Shown here one piece after another: positions 26,526 through 35,508 of a stretch of 64,000 nucleotides of DNA. The translations under genes and the position numbers were made by a program. The notes under the pieces were generated by a model. The model was not told where the DNA came from. It did not search any database and was given only the letters and a program-made list of their open reading frames with translations. Origin of the DNA: Aidingimonas lacisalsi (lineage in GTDB: Bacteria; Pseudomonadota; Gammaproteobacteria; Pseudomonadales; Halomonadaceae); contig NZ_VRYH01000004.1 in assembly GCF_008079445.1 (NCBI RefSeq), forward strand, positions 1-64,000. The letters are read 5' to 3'. The first letter of the stretch is position 1, and each line of letters opens with the position of its first letter.

Positions 26526-27863
26526 TTAGCCCAGTTTGACCGCCTTTTCATAGAGCCCCGGAAAGCGCCCGTCGGGGTCGCATTCGCGCTTGAGGGCCTC
26601 ATAGGCCGGGCGGTCGTAGTTCTGCCAGAACGTCGTCTCGTCGTAGGTACTGCGCGAGTACAGGCTCTTCTTGCCGCCGTGCTTCGCGACCAGCTCCTCG
26701 ACCCGGGCATTGTAGTGACCGTCGGGCTCGCTGGAGCGGACCATGTCCCAGAAACCGAAGTTGATGTACGGGGTATCGGTACGCAGATGGAACAACGAGA
26801 ACCCGGCGTCGGGAACGACAAACGGGCAGATCCACACCGGGCGGATGCCGATTTCGGCCTCGAAATCTTCCAGAAACGCCGCGGCGTTGGCGATCGGGAT
26901 GTCTACGTCCTGGATCACCGCCTCGGTGCGCGGCCGAATGGACTGGAGCAGGCTCAGCGGCCAGCGCCGGCTGGAGCGCATGATCTTCTGGTAAGTGACG
27001 CTCGACAGGCGCTTGCGTCCGAGAAGCAGCCGCACCGGCATGAGATGGGCGCCGACATTCCTGCTGCACCAGAACCAGTCGGTGTCCCAGCGCCAAAGGT
27101 AGTCGTGGATGCTCAGATAATCCTCGCGTTGCTCGCGCAGGCTCCGCCAGTACTGGTGGAGCCAGGTGTAGTCGCTGGCCTCGGTGCCCGCTGGCAGCGA
27201 TTTGATGAAATGCGCGCGGGTCAGCACGAAATCGTCGGGTGCGAAGTACACGCCATCGAGAAAAGCGCAGGTCGGTTGCGCGCATTTCTCGCCGATCGCG
27301 GCGAACAGTTCTTCGGGCTCGCGGAAACGGGTGTGCTCGATCCGGACATAAGGCTGCACCGGAATCAGGCGGAGGCGGACCCGCGTGGTGTAACCGAGGC
27401 TACCGTAGGAGTTCGGAAAGCCGTAAAACAGTTCCGGGTGCTGCTCGCGCGAACAGGTCAACACGCGGCCGTCGGCGACCAGGACGTCGAGCTCTTGCAC
27501 CATGTCGTGCACCAGGCCGTAGCGGAACGCGCCCGACTCAATGCCGATCCCGGTGGTCGCGCCGCCGACCGTGATGCTCTTGAGTTCCGGCACAATGGCC
27601 GGGGCCAGGCCATGCGGCAGGGTTGCATCGACCAGGTCGGCATAGGTCGTCATGCCCTCGACCTCGGCGACGCAGGCCTCGACGTCGATCTCGATGACGT
27701 GGTTGAGCGATCCCACGTCGATCCCGGTCCGGCGGGCATCCTCGCGCGGCCTGAACAAGTTGCTGGTGGGCTTTCTAAGGCGTACCGGCCCCTCGGACTC
27801 GGTCAGCGCCGCGGCTATCGCCTCCACGCGGGCGCGGTGGGCGTCCCAGGCGGCTTTACTCAT
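26526..27863 (-). CDS. FAD-binding oxidoreductase, BfaA/TmsA-like (10-methyl fatty acid pathway)
   Basis: This 445-aa protein is of the FAD_binding_4 (PCMH) type: the FAD loop lies around ITVGGATTGIGIES (about residues 105-118), followed by GAFRYGLVHDMVQELDVLV and a FGFWDMVRSS region. The overall build recalls the delta24-sterol reductase/DWARF1 branch. Its ATG overlaps the stop of the methyltransferase gene as ATGA. Such a pair makes 10-methyl-branched fatty acids in actinobacteria (BfaBA, TmsBA): the methyltransferase adds a methylene to oleoyl phospholipid and the flavoprotein reduces it. Function here is by analogy. The gene is clearly more G+C-rich than its surroundings. Confidence 0.8.
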   Translation of the reverse strand: MSKAAWDAHRARVEAIAAALTESEGPVRLRKPTSNLFRPREDARRTGIDVGSLNHVIEIDVEACVAEVEGMTTYADLVDATLPHGLAPAIVPELKSITVGGATTGIGIESGAFRYGLVHDMVQELDVLVADGRVLTCSREQHPELFYGFPNSYGSLGYTTRVRLRLIPVQPYVRIEHTRFREPEELFAAIGEKCAQPTCAFLDGVYFAPDDFVLTRAHFIKSLPAGTEASDYTWLHQYWRSLREQREDYLSIHDYLWRWDTDWFWCSRNVGAHLMPVRLLLGRKRLSSVTYQKIMRSSRRWPLSLLQSIRPRTEAVIQDVDIPIANAAAFLEDFEAEIGIRPVWICPFVVPDAGFSLFHLRTDTPYINFGFWDMVRSSEPDGHYNARVEELVAKHGGKKSLYSRSTYDETTFWQNYDRPAYEALKRECDPDGRFPGLYEKAVKLG

Positions 27864-28990
27864 CGGACTGACACATAGCGCGGCAGATCGCCGTGGCTGA
27901 GCACGAGCTGCCAGAGATTCAGATGGCGCGCCCGAAAGGCGCCGGCACAGCTCAACAGGTAATAGCGCCACATCCGGTAGAAGCGCTCGTCCAGCCCTTC
28001 GCTTTGTTGCAGATCCGGCCAGGCGGCGACGAAATTGTCGTACCAGCCCATCAGTGTGCGGTCGTAGTCCGGGCCGAAGTTGTGCCAGTCCTCGAGCACG
28101 AACAGACCTTCCTTGGCCCGGGTGAGCTGAGCCTCGGCCGGGATCACGCCGCCAGGGAAAATGTATTTCGCGATCCAGCGGTCGGTGCCGCCGTGGCTGA
28201 TGTTGCCGCCGATGGTGTGGACCAGCGCCAGGCTACCGGGCTTCAAGCGGGCCCGGGCCAGTTCGAAGAAGGCGCGAAAGTTCTTCGGCCCGACGTGCTC
28301 CATCAGGCCGACACTCAGGACACGGTCGTATTGCCGGGAATCATTGGCCGCCTCGCGGTAGTCCTGCTGCCGAACGTCGACCGGCAGGCCTTCGCAAAGC
28401 CCTCTCGCGTACTCCACCTGCTCGCTGCTGATGTTGTAGCTGGTTACCTCGCATCCGTGCTCCGCGGCCAGAAACCGGGCCAGTTCGCCGAACCCTCCGC
28501 CCAGCTCGAGTACACGCATGCCCGGTTCCAGGTGCAGCTTGCGCGCAATGAGCTCCAGCTTCGCACGCTGGGCCTCATCCAGGGGCGCGTCGGCCCCGTC
28601 GGGGCCGTAATAGGCGCAGGTGTACTGCATGGTCGGCCCGAGCATCGCCTCGTAGAGCCGGTTCGAAAGATCATAGTGCTGCTCCGCGACCCGCCGCGAG
28701 CGCCATCGACTCTGCTCATTCCCGAGCCAGCTCAGCAATACCCGCCCGAGCATAGCCGGCGTGCGCACCTTGCGGTTCAGGCTGGCCCGGAGCATCCGGA
28801 AGAACAACTCGTCGAGCCGCTCGGTGTCCCACCAGCCGTCCATGTAGGCCTCCCCGGCGCCGAGCGTCCCCTCGGCCAGAACGCGCTGGTACAACCGCTC
28901 GTCGTAGACCTGGAGATCCCAGGGCCGCTCGCCGCCGACCTCGACGTCAGCGCTGCTCAGCAGTTCCGTGACTTGTTGTCTTGCTGACAT
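27860..28990 (-). CDS. Cyclopropane-fatty-acyl-phospholipid synthase family methyltransferase
   Basis: The 376-aa protein has typical CFA-synthase length. An N-terminal helical domain (YQRVLAEGTLGAGEAYMDGW) is followed by HYDLSNRLYEAMLGPTMQYT-CAYY, the SAM loop VLELGGGFGELARFLA (normally LDIGCGWG), MEHVG with the catalytic glutamate, and GPDYDRTLMGWYDNF. It acts on membrane phospholipid acyl chains with SAM. Coupling to a flavoprotein gene by an ATGA overlap suggests methylation followed by reduction, not cyclopropanation, but both remain possible. ATG 28990 follows a GAGGGG site, and an upstream in-frame ATG at 29254 is rejected. G+C-rich coding suggests transfer. Confidence 0.88.
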   Translation of the reverse strand: MSARQQVTELLSSADVEVGGERPWDLQVYDERLYQRVLAEGTLGAGEAYMDGWWDTERLDELFFRMLRASLNRKVRTPAMLGRVLLSWLGNEQSRWRSRRVAEQHYDLSNRLYEAMLGPTMQYTCAYYGPDGADAPLDEAQRAKLELIARKLHLEPGMRVLELGGGFGELARFLAAEHGCEVTSYNISSEQVEYARGLCEGLPVDVRQQDYREAANDSRQYDRVLSVGLMEHVGPKNFRAFFELARARLKPGSLALVHTIGGNISHGGTDRWIAKYIFPGGVIPAEAQLTRAKEGLFVLEDWHNFGPDYDRTLMGWYDNFVAAWPDLQQSEGLDERFYRMWRYYLLSCAGAFRARHLNLWQLVLSHGDLPRYVSVR

Positions 28991-29441
28991 GCTTGTGCCC
29001 CTCGCAGGAATCGGATGGCCGGGGTCCGGCCGCAATAACCGTGCCTCATTAGCCTTAATCAGAGCTAGACCCAAGTTCGCAACGTTCCATTCTCCTCCGG
29101 ATCCGGACGTCCCTGGAAGTGGTGCAGATCGAGGGTGGTGAAGCCACCGTGGGCCTTCGTTAGCGTTGCAGTCGCCGAACTTGCAACAACGAAGGAGAAC
29201 CTCACCGCTCTTACACCACTGGACGGGACACTGCCAGCCTATCGTTTCTGACAACCGAATGTAGGGATGACGTCATGGCGAGTACCAGTCATTCGAACGC
29301 GCACCACGCCCTAGGTCGGGTGATAGCTTCAGGAGGCACTGTCCAGCGGGAGTAATCCGGTGCTATGGCATCACCGGTATGACCGTGCGCATGAACCGTA
29401 CCGGGATTCCCGGAGGCTCCAAACCTTGAGAGGATGGAGCC
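28991..29441. other. Intergenic region leading into an IS3 remnant
   Basis: No gene is seen. The last ~100 bp are probably the end of the IS3-family element whose orfA remnant follows, but no clean terminal repeat could be defined. Confidence 0.45.
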
Positions 29442-29653
29442 ATGAGCATGTCGAAACGATACGCCGCCGAGGTACGCCAGCGGGCGGTCCGCATGGTCTT
29501 TGATCACGAGGCCAACTCCCCCTCCCAGTGGGCAGCCATCGGCGCCATTGCCCCCAGATCGGCTGTACGCCGGAAACCCTGCGGAGCTGGGTCCGGCAGG
29601 CCGAGCGTGATGCGGATCGCCGTGAAGGTACCACGACGTCAGAGCGTGAGCGG
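29442..29653 (+). pseudogene. IS3-family transposase orfA remnant, frameshifted
   Basis: The first frame reads MSMSKRYAAEVRQRAVRMVF and continues to the SQWAAIGAIAP helix of an IS3-type helix-turn-helix protein. It then shifts frame near 29563, after which GCTPETLRSWVRQAERDADR and TTTSERER are legible in the neighbouring frame. The sequence breaks off after about 70 residues, with no leucine-zipper part and no orfB. It is a dead fragment. Confidence 0.8.
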
Positions 29654-29704
29654 ATGCCGGCATCGAGCCCTCGATATTTATTGATTTTCCATTGAATTTT
29701 GAAT

Positions 29705-29731
29705 AAAAAGCCCCCGAATTTCGGAGGCTTA
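29705..29731 (-). terminator. Rho-independent terminator of the HigBA operon
   Basis: On the minus strand, AAGCCTCCGAA and TTCGGGGGCT form a 10-11 bp stem followed by TTTTATTC. It lies 23 bp after the antitoxin stop. Confidence 0.8.
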
Positions 29732-29753
29732 AAGTCCAATATTTAAGAAAGAA

Positions 29754-30056
29754 TTAAATCATTGCTTCTTCCTTCGGCTTATCCTCGAAAGAGAAGTGAA
29801 GGTGGCCACCCAGCGCCGGCCGGGAAAGATTAACCAAGGCGTCCAAGCTGAAGCGGCTGATACGACCATTCAAAAGATCATTCAGGCGCGGCTGAGTAAT
29901 CCCCAGGCGCTCGGCTGCTACTTTCTGAGTCACTTTCCATTCGGCCACGCGATCGGCAATTTTTCCCATAAGCTCGGCGCGCAGCCGCATGCTGTCTGCC
30001 TGCTCGGGAGTATCCTCGATGGCATCCCACACACTGCTAAAACGCTCATTTGCCAT
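29754..30056 (-). CDS. higA: HigA-like XRE-family antitoxin
   Basis: This 100-aa protein has a helix-turn-helix at about 40-75 (KVTQKVAAERLGITQPRLND, LLNGRISRFSLDALV). It belongs to the XRE antitoxin group found downstream of Gp49/HigB toxins. A good ribosome-binding site (GGAGGAT) lies before ATG 30056, which follows the toxin gene by 11 bp, and a terminator follows. It should repress its own operon. Confidence 0.85.
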   Translation of the reverse strand: MANERFSSVWDAIEDTPEQADSMRLRAELMGKIADRVAEWKVTQKVAAERLGITQPRLNDLLNGRISRFSLDALVNLSRPALGGHLHFSFEDKPKEEAMI

Positions 30057-30067
30057 GCTCTATCCTC

Positions 30068-30319
30068 CTATCGCACGCTTACCGCACATGATGTGCGGAT
30101 AACGTGGGAGCCCTTAGAAGGCTCCTCTTTTGCATCTCTGATCTTGATCTCGATCACTCCGCGCCCTACATCAGGCATCGGTCGATAGTGATCGGGCATC
30201 TTGCCTTGCTGTACCCGGCCGAGCTCATAGCCCGCCGTTTGCTTGGCTTCAGTTGGAAAGTCTCGTAGCCGATCCAACGAGTCGCCGCGAAACTCGATGG
30301 GCTTTTCTTCTTCTGGCAT
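30068..30319 (-). CDS. higB: HigB/Gp49-like toxin, probably C-terminally truncated
   Basis: The 83-aa product begins MPEEEKPIEFRGDSLDRLRD and matches the RelE/Gp49 family through LGRVQQGKMPDHYRPMPDVG and VIEIKIRDAK (about residue 63). Family members normally continue with G-x-Y/F-R-V-x-Y-V and end near 105-120 aa. Here the sequence departs at EEPSKGSHVIRTSC. The last beta strands and catalytic C-terminus are therefore missing, and a CCGCACAT-g-ATGTGCGG palindrome (30082-30098) lies in the aberrant part. It is probably non-toxic, with the antitoxin kept. Confidence 0.72.
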   Translation of the reverse strand: MPEEEKPIEFRGDSLDRLRDFPTEAKQTAGYELGRVQQGKMPDHYRPMPDVGRGVIEIKIRDAKEEPSKGSHVIRTSCAVSVR

Positions 30320-30385
30320 GGATCCTTCTCTTCATCCTGGACACCTAAATTTTATATCCATTTTGATATAAAGGCAGCAAGGGCC

Positions 30386-30605
30386 TCAGTAGGAGCTCGC
30401 AGGGTGGGGGAATGTACCCAGCTTCTTCCAGCGCCACTGGCCATCCGCCCGTTTGTATCTGAGTTCCCATGACTTGTTGCCGCTCGGTCGGATCCGGACG
30501 TACAAGCCCGGACTGTCCTGTTCACGGTAGTCACTGTCTTCAGGCTCAAGAGAGGCTAGTTACGGTGTCAGCCAATGACCGTCGCTTGATCTCACTCCGC
30601 TTCAT
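30386..30605 (-). pseudogene. Tyrosine integrase remnant (P4 type, N-terminus only)
   Basis: Reading left from ATG 30605, MKRSEIKRRSLADTV is typical of P4-like integrases. One frameshift follows, then the neighbouring frame gives ASLEPEDSDYREQDSPGLYV and RPSGNKSWELRYKRADGQWR before a stop at 30388. This is the arm-binding (DUF4102) domain only. The core-binding and catalytic domains are gone. It lies downstream of the 3' end of tRNA-Leu in the orientation expected of an integrated island. Confidence 0.82.
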
Positions 30606-30784
30606 GAGTCTCGCGATTCCCTGTTACCTACGTTTGTACCGCTTAACTTTAATAGGTACACGTGGGGGTACATGAAGGGGGCGCTGTAGAGGGTTTTGTT
30701 GGGCAGTGTTGGAGAGTGATCTTGTAGAAAAATCAGAAAATTTAAGGAGTGATCGTTGTGGCTGGTTATCTTGGGGAGCCTGTT

Positions 30785-30869
<85 letters not shown>

Positions 30870-30914
30870 AATGCCCCCAAGGCCGCCCATATTCTACGGA
30901 TGCGCCGTGCCAAG

Positions 30915-31607
30915 TCAATCGCTACCGGGCAGTGTCAGGTAGTCGGCAGCGCGGCGTGCCAGTTCCCTATCGCCGGCATCGACACCGAGGTACGGAACGT
31001 GGCCCAGGCAGGGGGCATCCAGGTGGTATTCGAGGGTGGCCAGGTTGGCGTCGCGTTCGCTGAAATCCGGTGCCATGTGATTGGCGACCCAGCCGGCGAT
31101 GGCCAGTCCGTCGGCACGGATGGCGTCTGCTGTCAGCCGAGCATGATTGATGGCTCCCAGACGCATGCCAATCACCAGAACGACTGGCAGGGAAAGGGAT
31201 GTCGCGATATCGGCCAGGTCGTGATCGTCGTTGAGCGGCACCCGCCAGCCACCGGCGCCTTCAATCAACGTCAGGTCACGAGACTCGGCCAGAGCCAAGG
31301 TCAGGGAGGCTAGAATATCGTCCAGTTGCAGGTGTATACCGGCTTTACGGGCAGCCAGGTGTGGGGCGATGGCGGGTTCGAAGGCGTAAGGATTGACGAG
31401 GTCGTAGTCCGGTTCCGGTCGGGAATGGTTCTGGAGTACCTCCGCGTCAGGGTTTCTCAAACCGTGCGATTCCGGTCGACAGCCTGAAGCGACGGGCTTG
31501 AGGCCGAGTGTCGTCATGCCTTGGCGAGCGGCCAGGGCGAGCAGGGCGCCGGTGACGACTGTCTTGCCGGCGTCGGTATCCGTGCCGGTGATGAAGTAGG
31601 TTGGCAT
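30915..31607 (-). CDS. bioD: Dethiobiotin synthetase
   Basis: This 230-aa enzyme makes dethiobiotin from 7,8-diaminopelargonate, CO2 and ATP. The P-loop TGTDTDAGKT lies at residues 6-15, KPVASG near 38 and EGAGGWRVPL near 115. It is the last gene of the bioBFHCD operon. ATG 31607 has AGGAG 8 bp upstream, and GTG 31616 is rejected. bioA, which would make its substrate, is not in this window. Confidence 0.95.
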   Translation of the reverse strand: MPTYFITGTDTDAGKTVVTGALLALAARQGMTTLGLKPVASGCRPESHGLRNPDAEVLQNHSRPEPDYDLVNPYAFEPAIAPHLAARKAGIHLQLDDILASLTLALAESRDLTLIEGAGGWRVPLNDDHDLADIATSLSLPVVLVIGMRLGAINHARLTADAIRADGLAIAGWVANHMAPDFSERDANLATLEYHLDAPCLGHVPYLGVDAGDRELARRAADYLTLPGSD

Positions 31608-31631
31608 CGTGATCACTCCTGTAGACCGGTT

Positions 31632-32435
31632 TCACGATTTGGTGAGTGTCAACGTCAGGCACTGATAGGTAACAGGCAGACCGTGTGGCTCGCGCAGGCG
31701 TTCGTAACGTTGTGTGGCGCGGTCGAGGTCACGGCGGGTCAATCGGGCGCCGGGGCGGCTGACCTGGGCGCCGACCCCTTTGATCGAAGCCATGACGGCG
31801 GCGAAGGTAGGGTAATGAAAGCGATACGTTCGCTGATCGAGACGGATGTGCTCGAAGCCACATAGCCGTGCCTGGTCGCGATAGGACTCGGCGGAACGCA
31901 AGGCGAGCAGGGCGGCCGGTCTGTCGGGTAGCGACCATGCATGGTCGATCTCGGTAAGCGTGCCGGGAACCAGGGTGTTGATCAGGGCGCACCCGCGAGC
32001 GGCGAGCAGACGATGCAGGCCGGCGAAGACGGCAGCCATGTCGGGGCACCACTGAATGGTCAAATTGGAGAACAGCAGGTCGAACTGTTGGTCGGCCAGC
32101 GGTGGGTGGGCTGCATCGGCACAGAGCCAGCCGATGCGATCACCATGCGTGTGTCTGGCGTGCTCGAGCATGACGGGGGACAGGTCGAGACCGACGAGGG
32201 CGGCATCGGGGTAACGACTGGCCAGTGCGGCGGTCCACCCGCCGGGACCACAGCCTAGATCGAGTATACGATGGGCATGCTCGGGCAGAGCCGTCCATAA
32301 CCGTTCACCCATGACGTGTTGTGCTGACGCGCGTTGCTCATAATGAGGCGCGGCACGATCGAAGGCGTGTGCCACGCGTCGGCGCCACCCGAGGCGCTGG
32401 TCATGCGCACTGTCCAGTGTCTGGGCCGGCTTCAT
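31632..32435 (-). CDS. bioC: Malonyl-ACP O-methyltransferase
   Basis: This 267-aa SAM methyltransferase blocks the free carboxyl of malonyl-ACP so that fatty-acid synthase can build pimeloyl-ACP. Motif I is ILDLGCGPGGWTAALA, followed by LVGLDLSPVMLEHAR and LLFSNLTIQWCPD. ATG 32435 overlaps the bioH stop as ATGA. An open frame upstream, inside bioH, is not coding. Confidence 0.94.
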   Translation of the reverse strand: MKPAQTLDSAHDQRLGWRRRVAHAFDRAAPHYEQRASAQHVMGERLWTALPEHAHRILDLGCGPGGWTAALASRYPDAALVGLDLSPVMLEHARHTHGDRIGWLCADAAHPPLADQQFDLLFSNLTIQWCPDMAAVFAGLHRLLAARGCALINTLVPGTLTEIDHAWSLPDRPAALLALRSAESYRDQARLCGFEHIRLDQRTYRFHYPTFAAVMASIKGVGAQVSRPGARLTRRDLDRATQRYERLREPHGLPVTYQCLTLTLTKS

Positions 32436-33148
32436 GAGTGCGTTACTTGGCGTTCGGCGATCGAGATCACTCGCTTGGCCAGGGCATCGGGCTGCGAGAG
32501 TTGGGGGCAATGGCCACATCCCGGGAGCGGAGCGTGATCGCTGCCGGGCGGAATCAGGGGGTCGTCATTGCCTCTGAGCGAGTGGATGGGGCACGGCGGG
32601 TGCTCGAGAGTGTCGCCGATATCCAGTTCGTGCAGTTGTTCGAGACCGTGTCGCAGGGTCGTGACATCGGCGGGAGGCGCGTCGCCGAGCAAGTCGCGCA
32701 ATTGGCGATGTGAGCGTCGCGGTTCGGGTTCGCCCCCGAGTTGCCAGCGCAGGAAGTGCGCCCAGGTCGCTGCCGGGTCTCGGGCGAATGCGCGACGGAA
32801 CATCGCGAATTCGGCGTCGTTGACTCCCCGGCCATCGGTATTCGGGGTCGTGAATCGCTTGCCCATGCCGAGTATGATCAGCGCCGATGGCCGAGGCAAG
32901 TGCGTCAGCAGTCGGGCCGCCAGCAGTGCGCCAAGTGACCAGCCGACCCAAAGGCTGTCGCCGGGTAGCTGGCCGGCCATGCGCCTGGCCAGTTCTGTCA
33001 TGTCGAGCGGGGAGTCCAATGGCGAGCTCCCGCGATATCCCGGCCAGTTCGGGGTCAGCACCTGCCAGTCGGCCGGCCAGTGCGATGCCAGCGGGCGCCA
33101 GATTCTCGCATCGATGCCCCACCCGGAGAGTAGCACCAATGAGGTCAT
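32432..33148 (-). CDS. bioH: Pimeloyl-ACP methyl ester carboxylesterase
   Basis: This 238-aa alpha/beta hydrolase removes the methyl group placed by BioC, releasing pimeloyl-ACP for BioF. The opening LVLLSGWGIDARIW and nucleophile elbow GWSLGA are clear. The catalytic aspartate lies in GNDDPLIP and the histidine in PGCGHCPQL. It overlaps bioF and bioC by 4 bp on each side. Here bioH lies inside the bio operon, unlike in E. coli where it is separate. Confidence 0.94.
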   Translation of the reverse strand: MTSLVLLSGWGIDARIWRPLASHWPADWQVLTPNWPGYRGSSPLDSPLDMTELARRMAGQLPGDSLWVGWSLGALLAARLLTHLPRPSALIILGMGKRFTTPNTDGRGVNDAEFAMFRRAFARDPAATWAHFLRWQLGGEPEPRRSHRQLRDLLGDAPPADVTTLRHGLEQLHELDIGDTLEHPPCPIHSLRGNDDPLIPPGSDHAPLPGCGHCPQLSQPDALAKRVISIAERQVTHS

Positions 33149-34335
33149 GAACGCTCCCGCTTGATCAGCTCTCCCAATGTGTCGAGCAGGGCATCGATGT
33201 CGTCTCGAGTGTGCGAGGCCGACAAGGCTATGCGCAGACGTGCCATGCCATGGGGCACGGTCGGTTCGCGGATGGCGCCGATCATGAAGCCCTGGCTGCG
33301 CAGGATGTCGCTCCAGCGTATGACGCGTTCGACATCGCCTAGCAGCAATGGCTGGATAGGCGTATCGGAGTTCATCAGAGGAAGGCCCAATTCATCGCCG
33401 TGATGACGGAAATAGGCGATGTGATGATGCAGGCGTTCACGCCGCTCGGGCTCATCGTGCAGGATATCCAGGGCCGTCAGTGTGGCAGCCGTGATGCCGG
33501 GAGGTTGGGCGGTGGTATAGAGATAAGGGCGAGCGAACTGGATGAGAGTGTCGATCAACAGGCTTTCACCGGCAACGAAGGCCCCAGCCGTGCCCAGCGC
33601 CTTGCCTAGAGTACCGACCAGTATCGGCACTTCCTGCGTCGAATAACGCTGCCCGACACAACCATCGCCATTCTTGCCGAGCACGCCCAGCCCATGGGCG
33701 TCGTCGATCATCAGAGCGGCCTCGTAACGCTGGCAGAGGGCCGTGAGACCGTCGATGTTGGCACGGTCGCCATCCATGCTGAAAACGCCATCGCTGGCGA
33801 CCAGTTTCAGGCTATCTTGCGGTGCTCGCGAGAGCAGCAAGGCCAAGTCTTCCAGGGCGCTATGATGGAATCGGCGTGAGCGAGCGCCTGACAGGGCGGC
33901 CCCATCGAGCAGGGAGGCATGGTTGTAGCGGTCCTGAAAAATGCGCGTGCTCGAATCGCAGAGTGCTTGAAGCACCCCGAGGTTAGCCATGTAGCCGGTG
34001 GAGAACAGTAGTGCCCGAGGTCGGCCGGTGAGTTCGGCCAGGCGTGCTTCCAGTCGGTCGTGGATGTCGTAATGCCCGTTGACCAAGTGCGAGGCACGGC
34101 TGCCGATACCGTATTGCCGCGCTGCCCTGGCTTGGGCCTCGGCGAGGCGCGGGTCGCCGGCCAGCCCCAGATAGTCGTTGCTGGCGAAATCACGGAGCCT
34201 GGCCGAGGGGGACGGCGACATGGTGAGTCGCTCCCGCCATAAGCCGTCCCCACGCTGTTGTGCCAGCCGTTTTTCCAGCCACTGACGCCACATTTCAGTC
34301 GAGCCGGCGCGGCTCTCGGGCAATGGTTGTCTCAT
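33145..34335 (-). CDS. bioF: 8-amino-7-oxononanoate synthase
   Basis: This 396-aa PLP enzyme condenses pimeloyl-ACP with L-alanine. The PLP lysine is in [14 protein letters not shown], and the cofactor aspartate and histidine are in [28 protein letters not shown] near residue 52 is the family's substrate loop. It overlaps bioB upstream and bioH downstream by ATGA. Confidence 0.96.
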   Translation of the reverse strand: MRQPLPESRAGSTEMWRQWLEKRLAQQRGDGLWRERLTMSPSPSARLRDFASNDYLGLAGDPRLAEAQARAARQYGIGSRASHLVNGHYDIHDRLEARLAELTGRPRALLFSTGYMANLGVLQALCDSSTRIFQDRYNHASLLDGAALSGARSRRFHHSALEDLALLLSRAPQDSLKLVASDGVFSMDGDRANIDGLTALCQRYEAALMIDDAHGLGVLGKNGDGCVGQRYSTQEVPILVGTLGKALGTAGAFVAGESLLIDTLIQFARPYLYTTAQPPGITAATLTALDILHDEPERRERLHHHIAYFRHHGDELGLPLMNSDTPIQPLLLGDVERVIRWSDILRSQGFMIGAIREPTVPHGMARLRIALSASHTRDDIDALLDTLGELIKRERS

Positions 34336-35399
34336 AGCGTTGCATCATAGAACCGGGTGTCGTCTTGTGGCCACATGGCGCGTTCGAGAGTTGCTACTTG
34401 GGCAATCTCATCCTCTTGAGTGTGTCCCGGTTCGGCATGAAGCCCTAGTTTGTCGAAGAGCGCATGGTCGTGCGCTACGTCGGGGTTATCGGTGGTTAAG
34501 AGCGTATCACCGTAGAATATCGAATTGGCACCGGCGAGAAAGGCCAGACTCTGTGTCGATTCTGCCATCTGTTCACGACCGGCGGATAGTCTGACGTGAC
34601 TGCGGGGCATCAGGATGCGGGCCACGGCAATGGCACGAATGAAGTCGATGGGATCGAGATCCTCGACATTTTCCAGTGGGGTGCCAGGCACCTTGATCAG
34701 CATGTTGATGGGCACCGATTCCGGATGCGGGTCTAACCGTGCCAGTTGTTGCAGCAGGCCGGCCCGGTCTCTGGGGCGTTCTCCCATGCCCAGAATGCCC
34801 CCAGTACAGACTTTCATGCCGGCCTGGCGGACGTTGGCCAGTGTCTCCAGGCGATCGGCATAGCTGCGCGTCGAGATGATCTCTCGATAATAGTCGGGGG
34901 ACGTGTCCAGATTATGGTTGTAATAATCCAGGCCGGCCGCAGCCAGACGCTGTGACTGCTCGCCATCGAGCATGCCTAGCGTCATGCAGGTTTCCAGCCC
35001 GAGCGCCTTGACGCGGCTGACCATCTCCAGCACGACTTGCAGATCGCGTTCTCTGGGGCGTCGCCAGGCGGCTCCCATGCAGAATCGGCTGGCGCCAGCC
35101 TGCTTGGCGGCCTTGGCCTGCGCGACGACGTCGTCGATTTCCAGCAGCGTTTCCTTGCCGAGTCCGGTATTGTAATGCCCTGATTGTGGACAATACTTGC
35201 AGTCTTCAGGGCATGCCCCGGTCTTGATCGACAGGAGTGTCGATACCTGGACGGCATTGGGGTCGAAGTAGCGCCGATGAACGTGTTGTGCTTGCCATAG
35301 CAGGTCGTTGAACGGCTGAGCGAACAACGCCTCGATTTCGTCGAGTTGCCAATCATGGCGAATGTCGGCGTGGGTGTCTTGGCTGTAACCTAGCGTCAT
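34332..35399 (-). CDS. bioB: Biotin synthase
   Basis: This 355-aa radical-SAM enzyme inserts sulfur into dethiobiotin. The C-x3-C-x2-C cluster motif appears in [14 protein letters not shown] near residues 62-75, and later RLSAGREQM holds the arginine bound to the [2Fe-2S] cluster. It is the first gene of the operon, transcribed from the promoter at 35456-35483 and divergent from comF. Confidence 0.97.
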   Translation of the reverse strand: MTLGYSQDTHADIRHDWQLDEIEALFAQPFNDLLWQAQHVHRRYFDPNAVQVSTLLSIKTGACPEDCKYCPQSGHYNTGLGKETLLEIDDVVAQAKAAKQAGASRFCMGAAWRRPRERDLQVVLEMVSRVKALGLETCMTLGMLDGEQSQRLAAAGLDYYNHNLDTSPDYYREIISTRSYADRLETLANVRQAGMKVCTGGILGMGERPRDRAGLLQQLARLDPHPESVPINMLIKVPGTPLENVEDLDPIDFIRAIAVARILMPRSHVRLSAGREQMAESTQSLAFLAGANSIFYGDTLLTTDNPDVAHDHALFDKLGLHAEPGHTQEDEIAQVATLERAMWPQDDTRFYDATL

Positions 35400-35455
35400 A
35401 CCGGGATCCAGGGACGATGAATGGAAAAATCGGGAAACGACGATCGATCAAGGGA

Positions 35456-35483
35456 ATGATAGGGACTGAGCGTTATCTGTCAA
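35456..35483 (-). promoter_or_regulatory. Sigma-70 promoter of the bio operon
   Basis: The minus strand has TTGACA (35483-35478), 16 bp, TATCAT (35461-35456), giving a leader of about 50 nt to bioB. The -35 lies inside the left arm of the BirA operator. Confidence 0.75.
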
Positions 35484-35508
35484 CCAGGTTTGTGATGTTG
35501 GTTGACAG
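35477..35508. promoter_or_regulatory. BirA biotin operator
   Basis: CTGTCAACC (35477-35485), 14 bp, GGTTGACAG (35500-35508) is a perfect 9-bp inverted repeat that matches the widespread BirA consensus TTGTAAACC-N14/15-GGTTTACAA. It covers the -35 of the bio promoter and the probable comF start codon, so biotinyl-AMP-bound BirA should block bio transcription. Confidence 0.88.

Noticed and set aside
26289-27878. 529-codon plus-strand frame over the flavoprotein gene
   Set aside because: High G+C keeps the opposite frame open. The minus-strand gene has motifs and coupling.
27893-28987. 364-codon plus-strand frame over the methyltransferase gene
   Set aside because: It is a shadow frame for the same reason.
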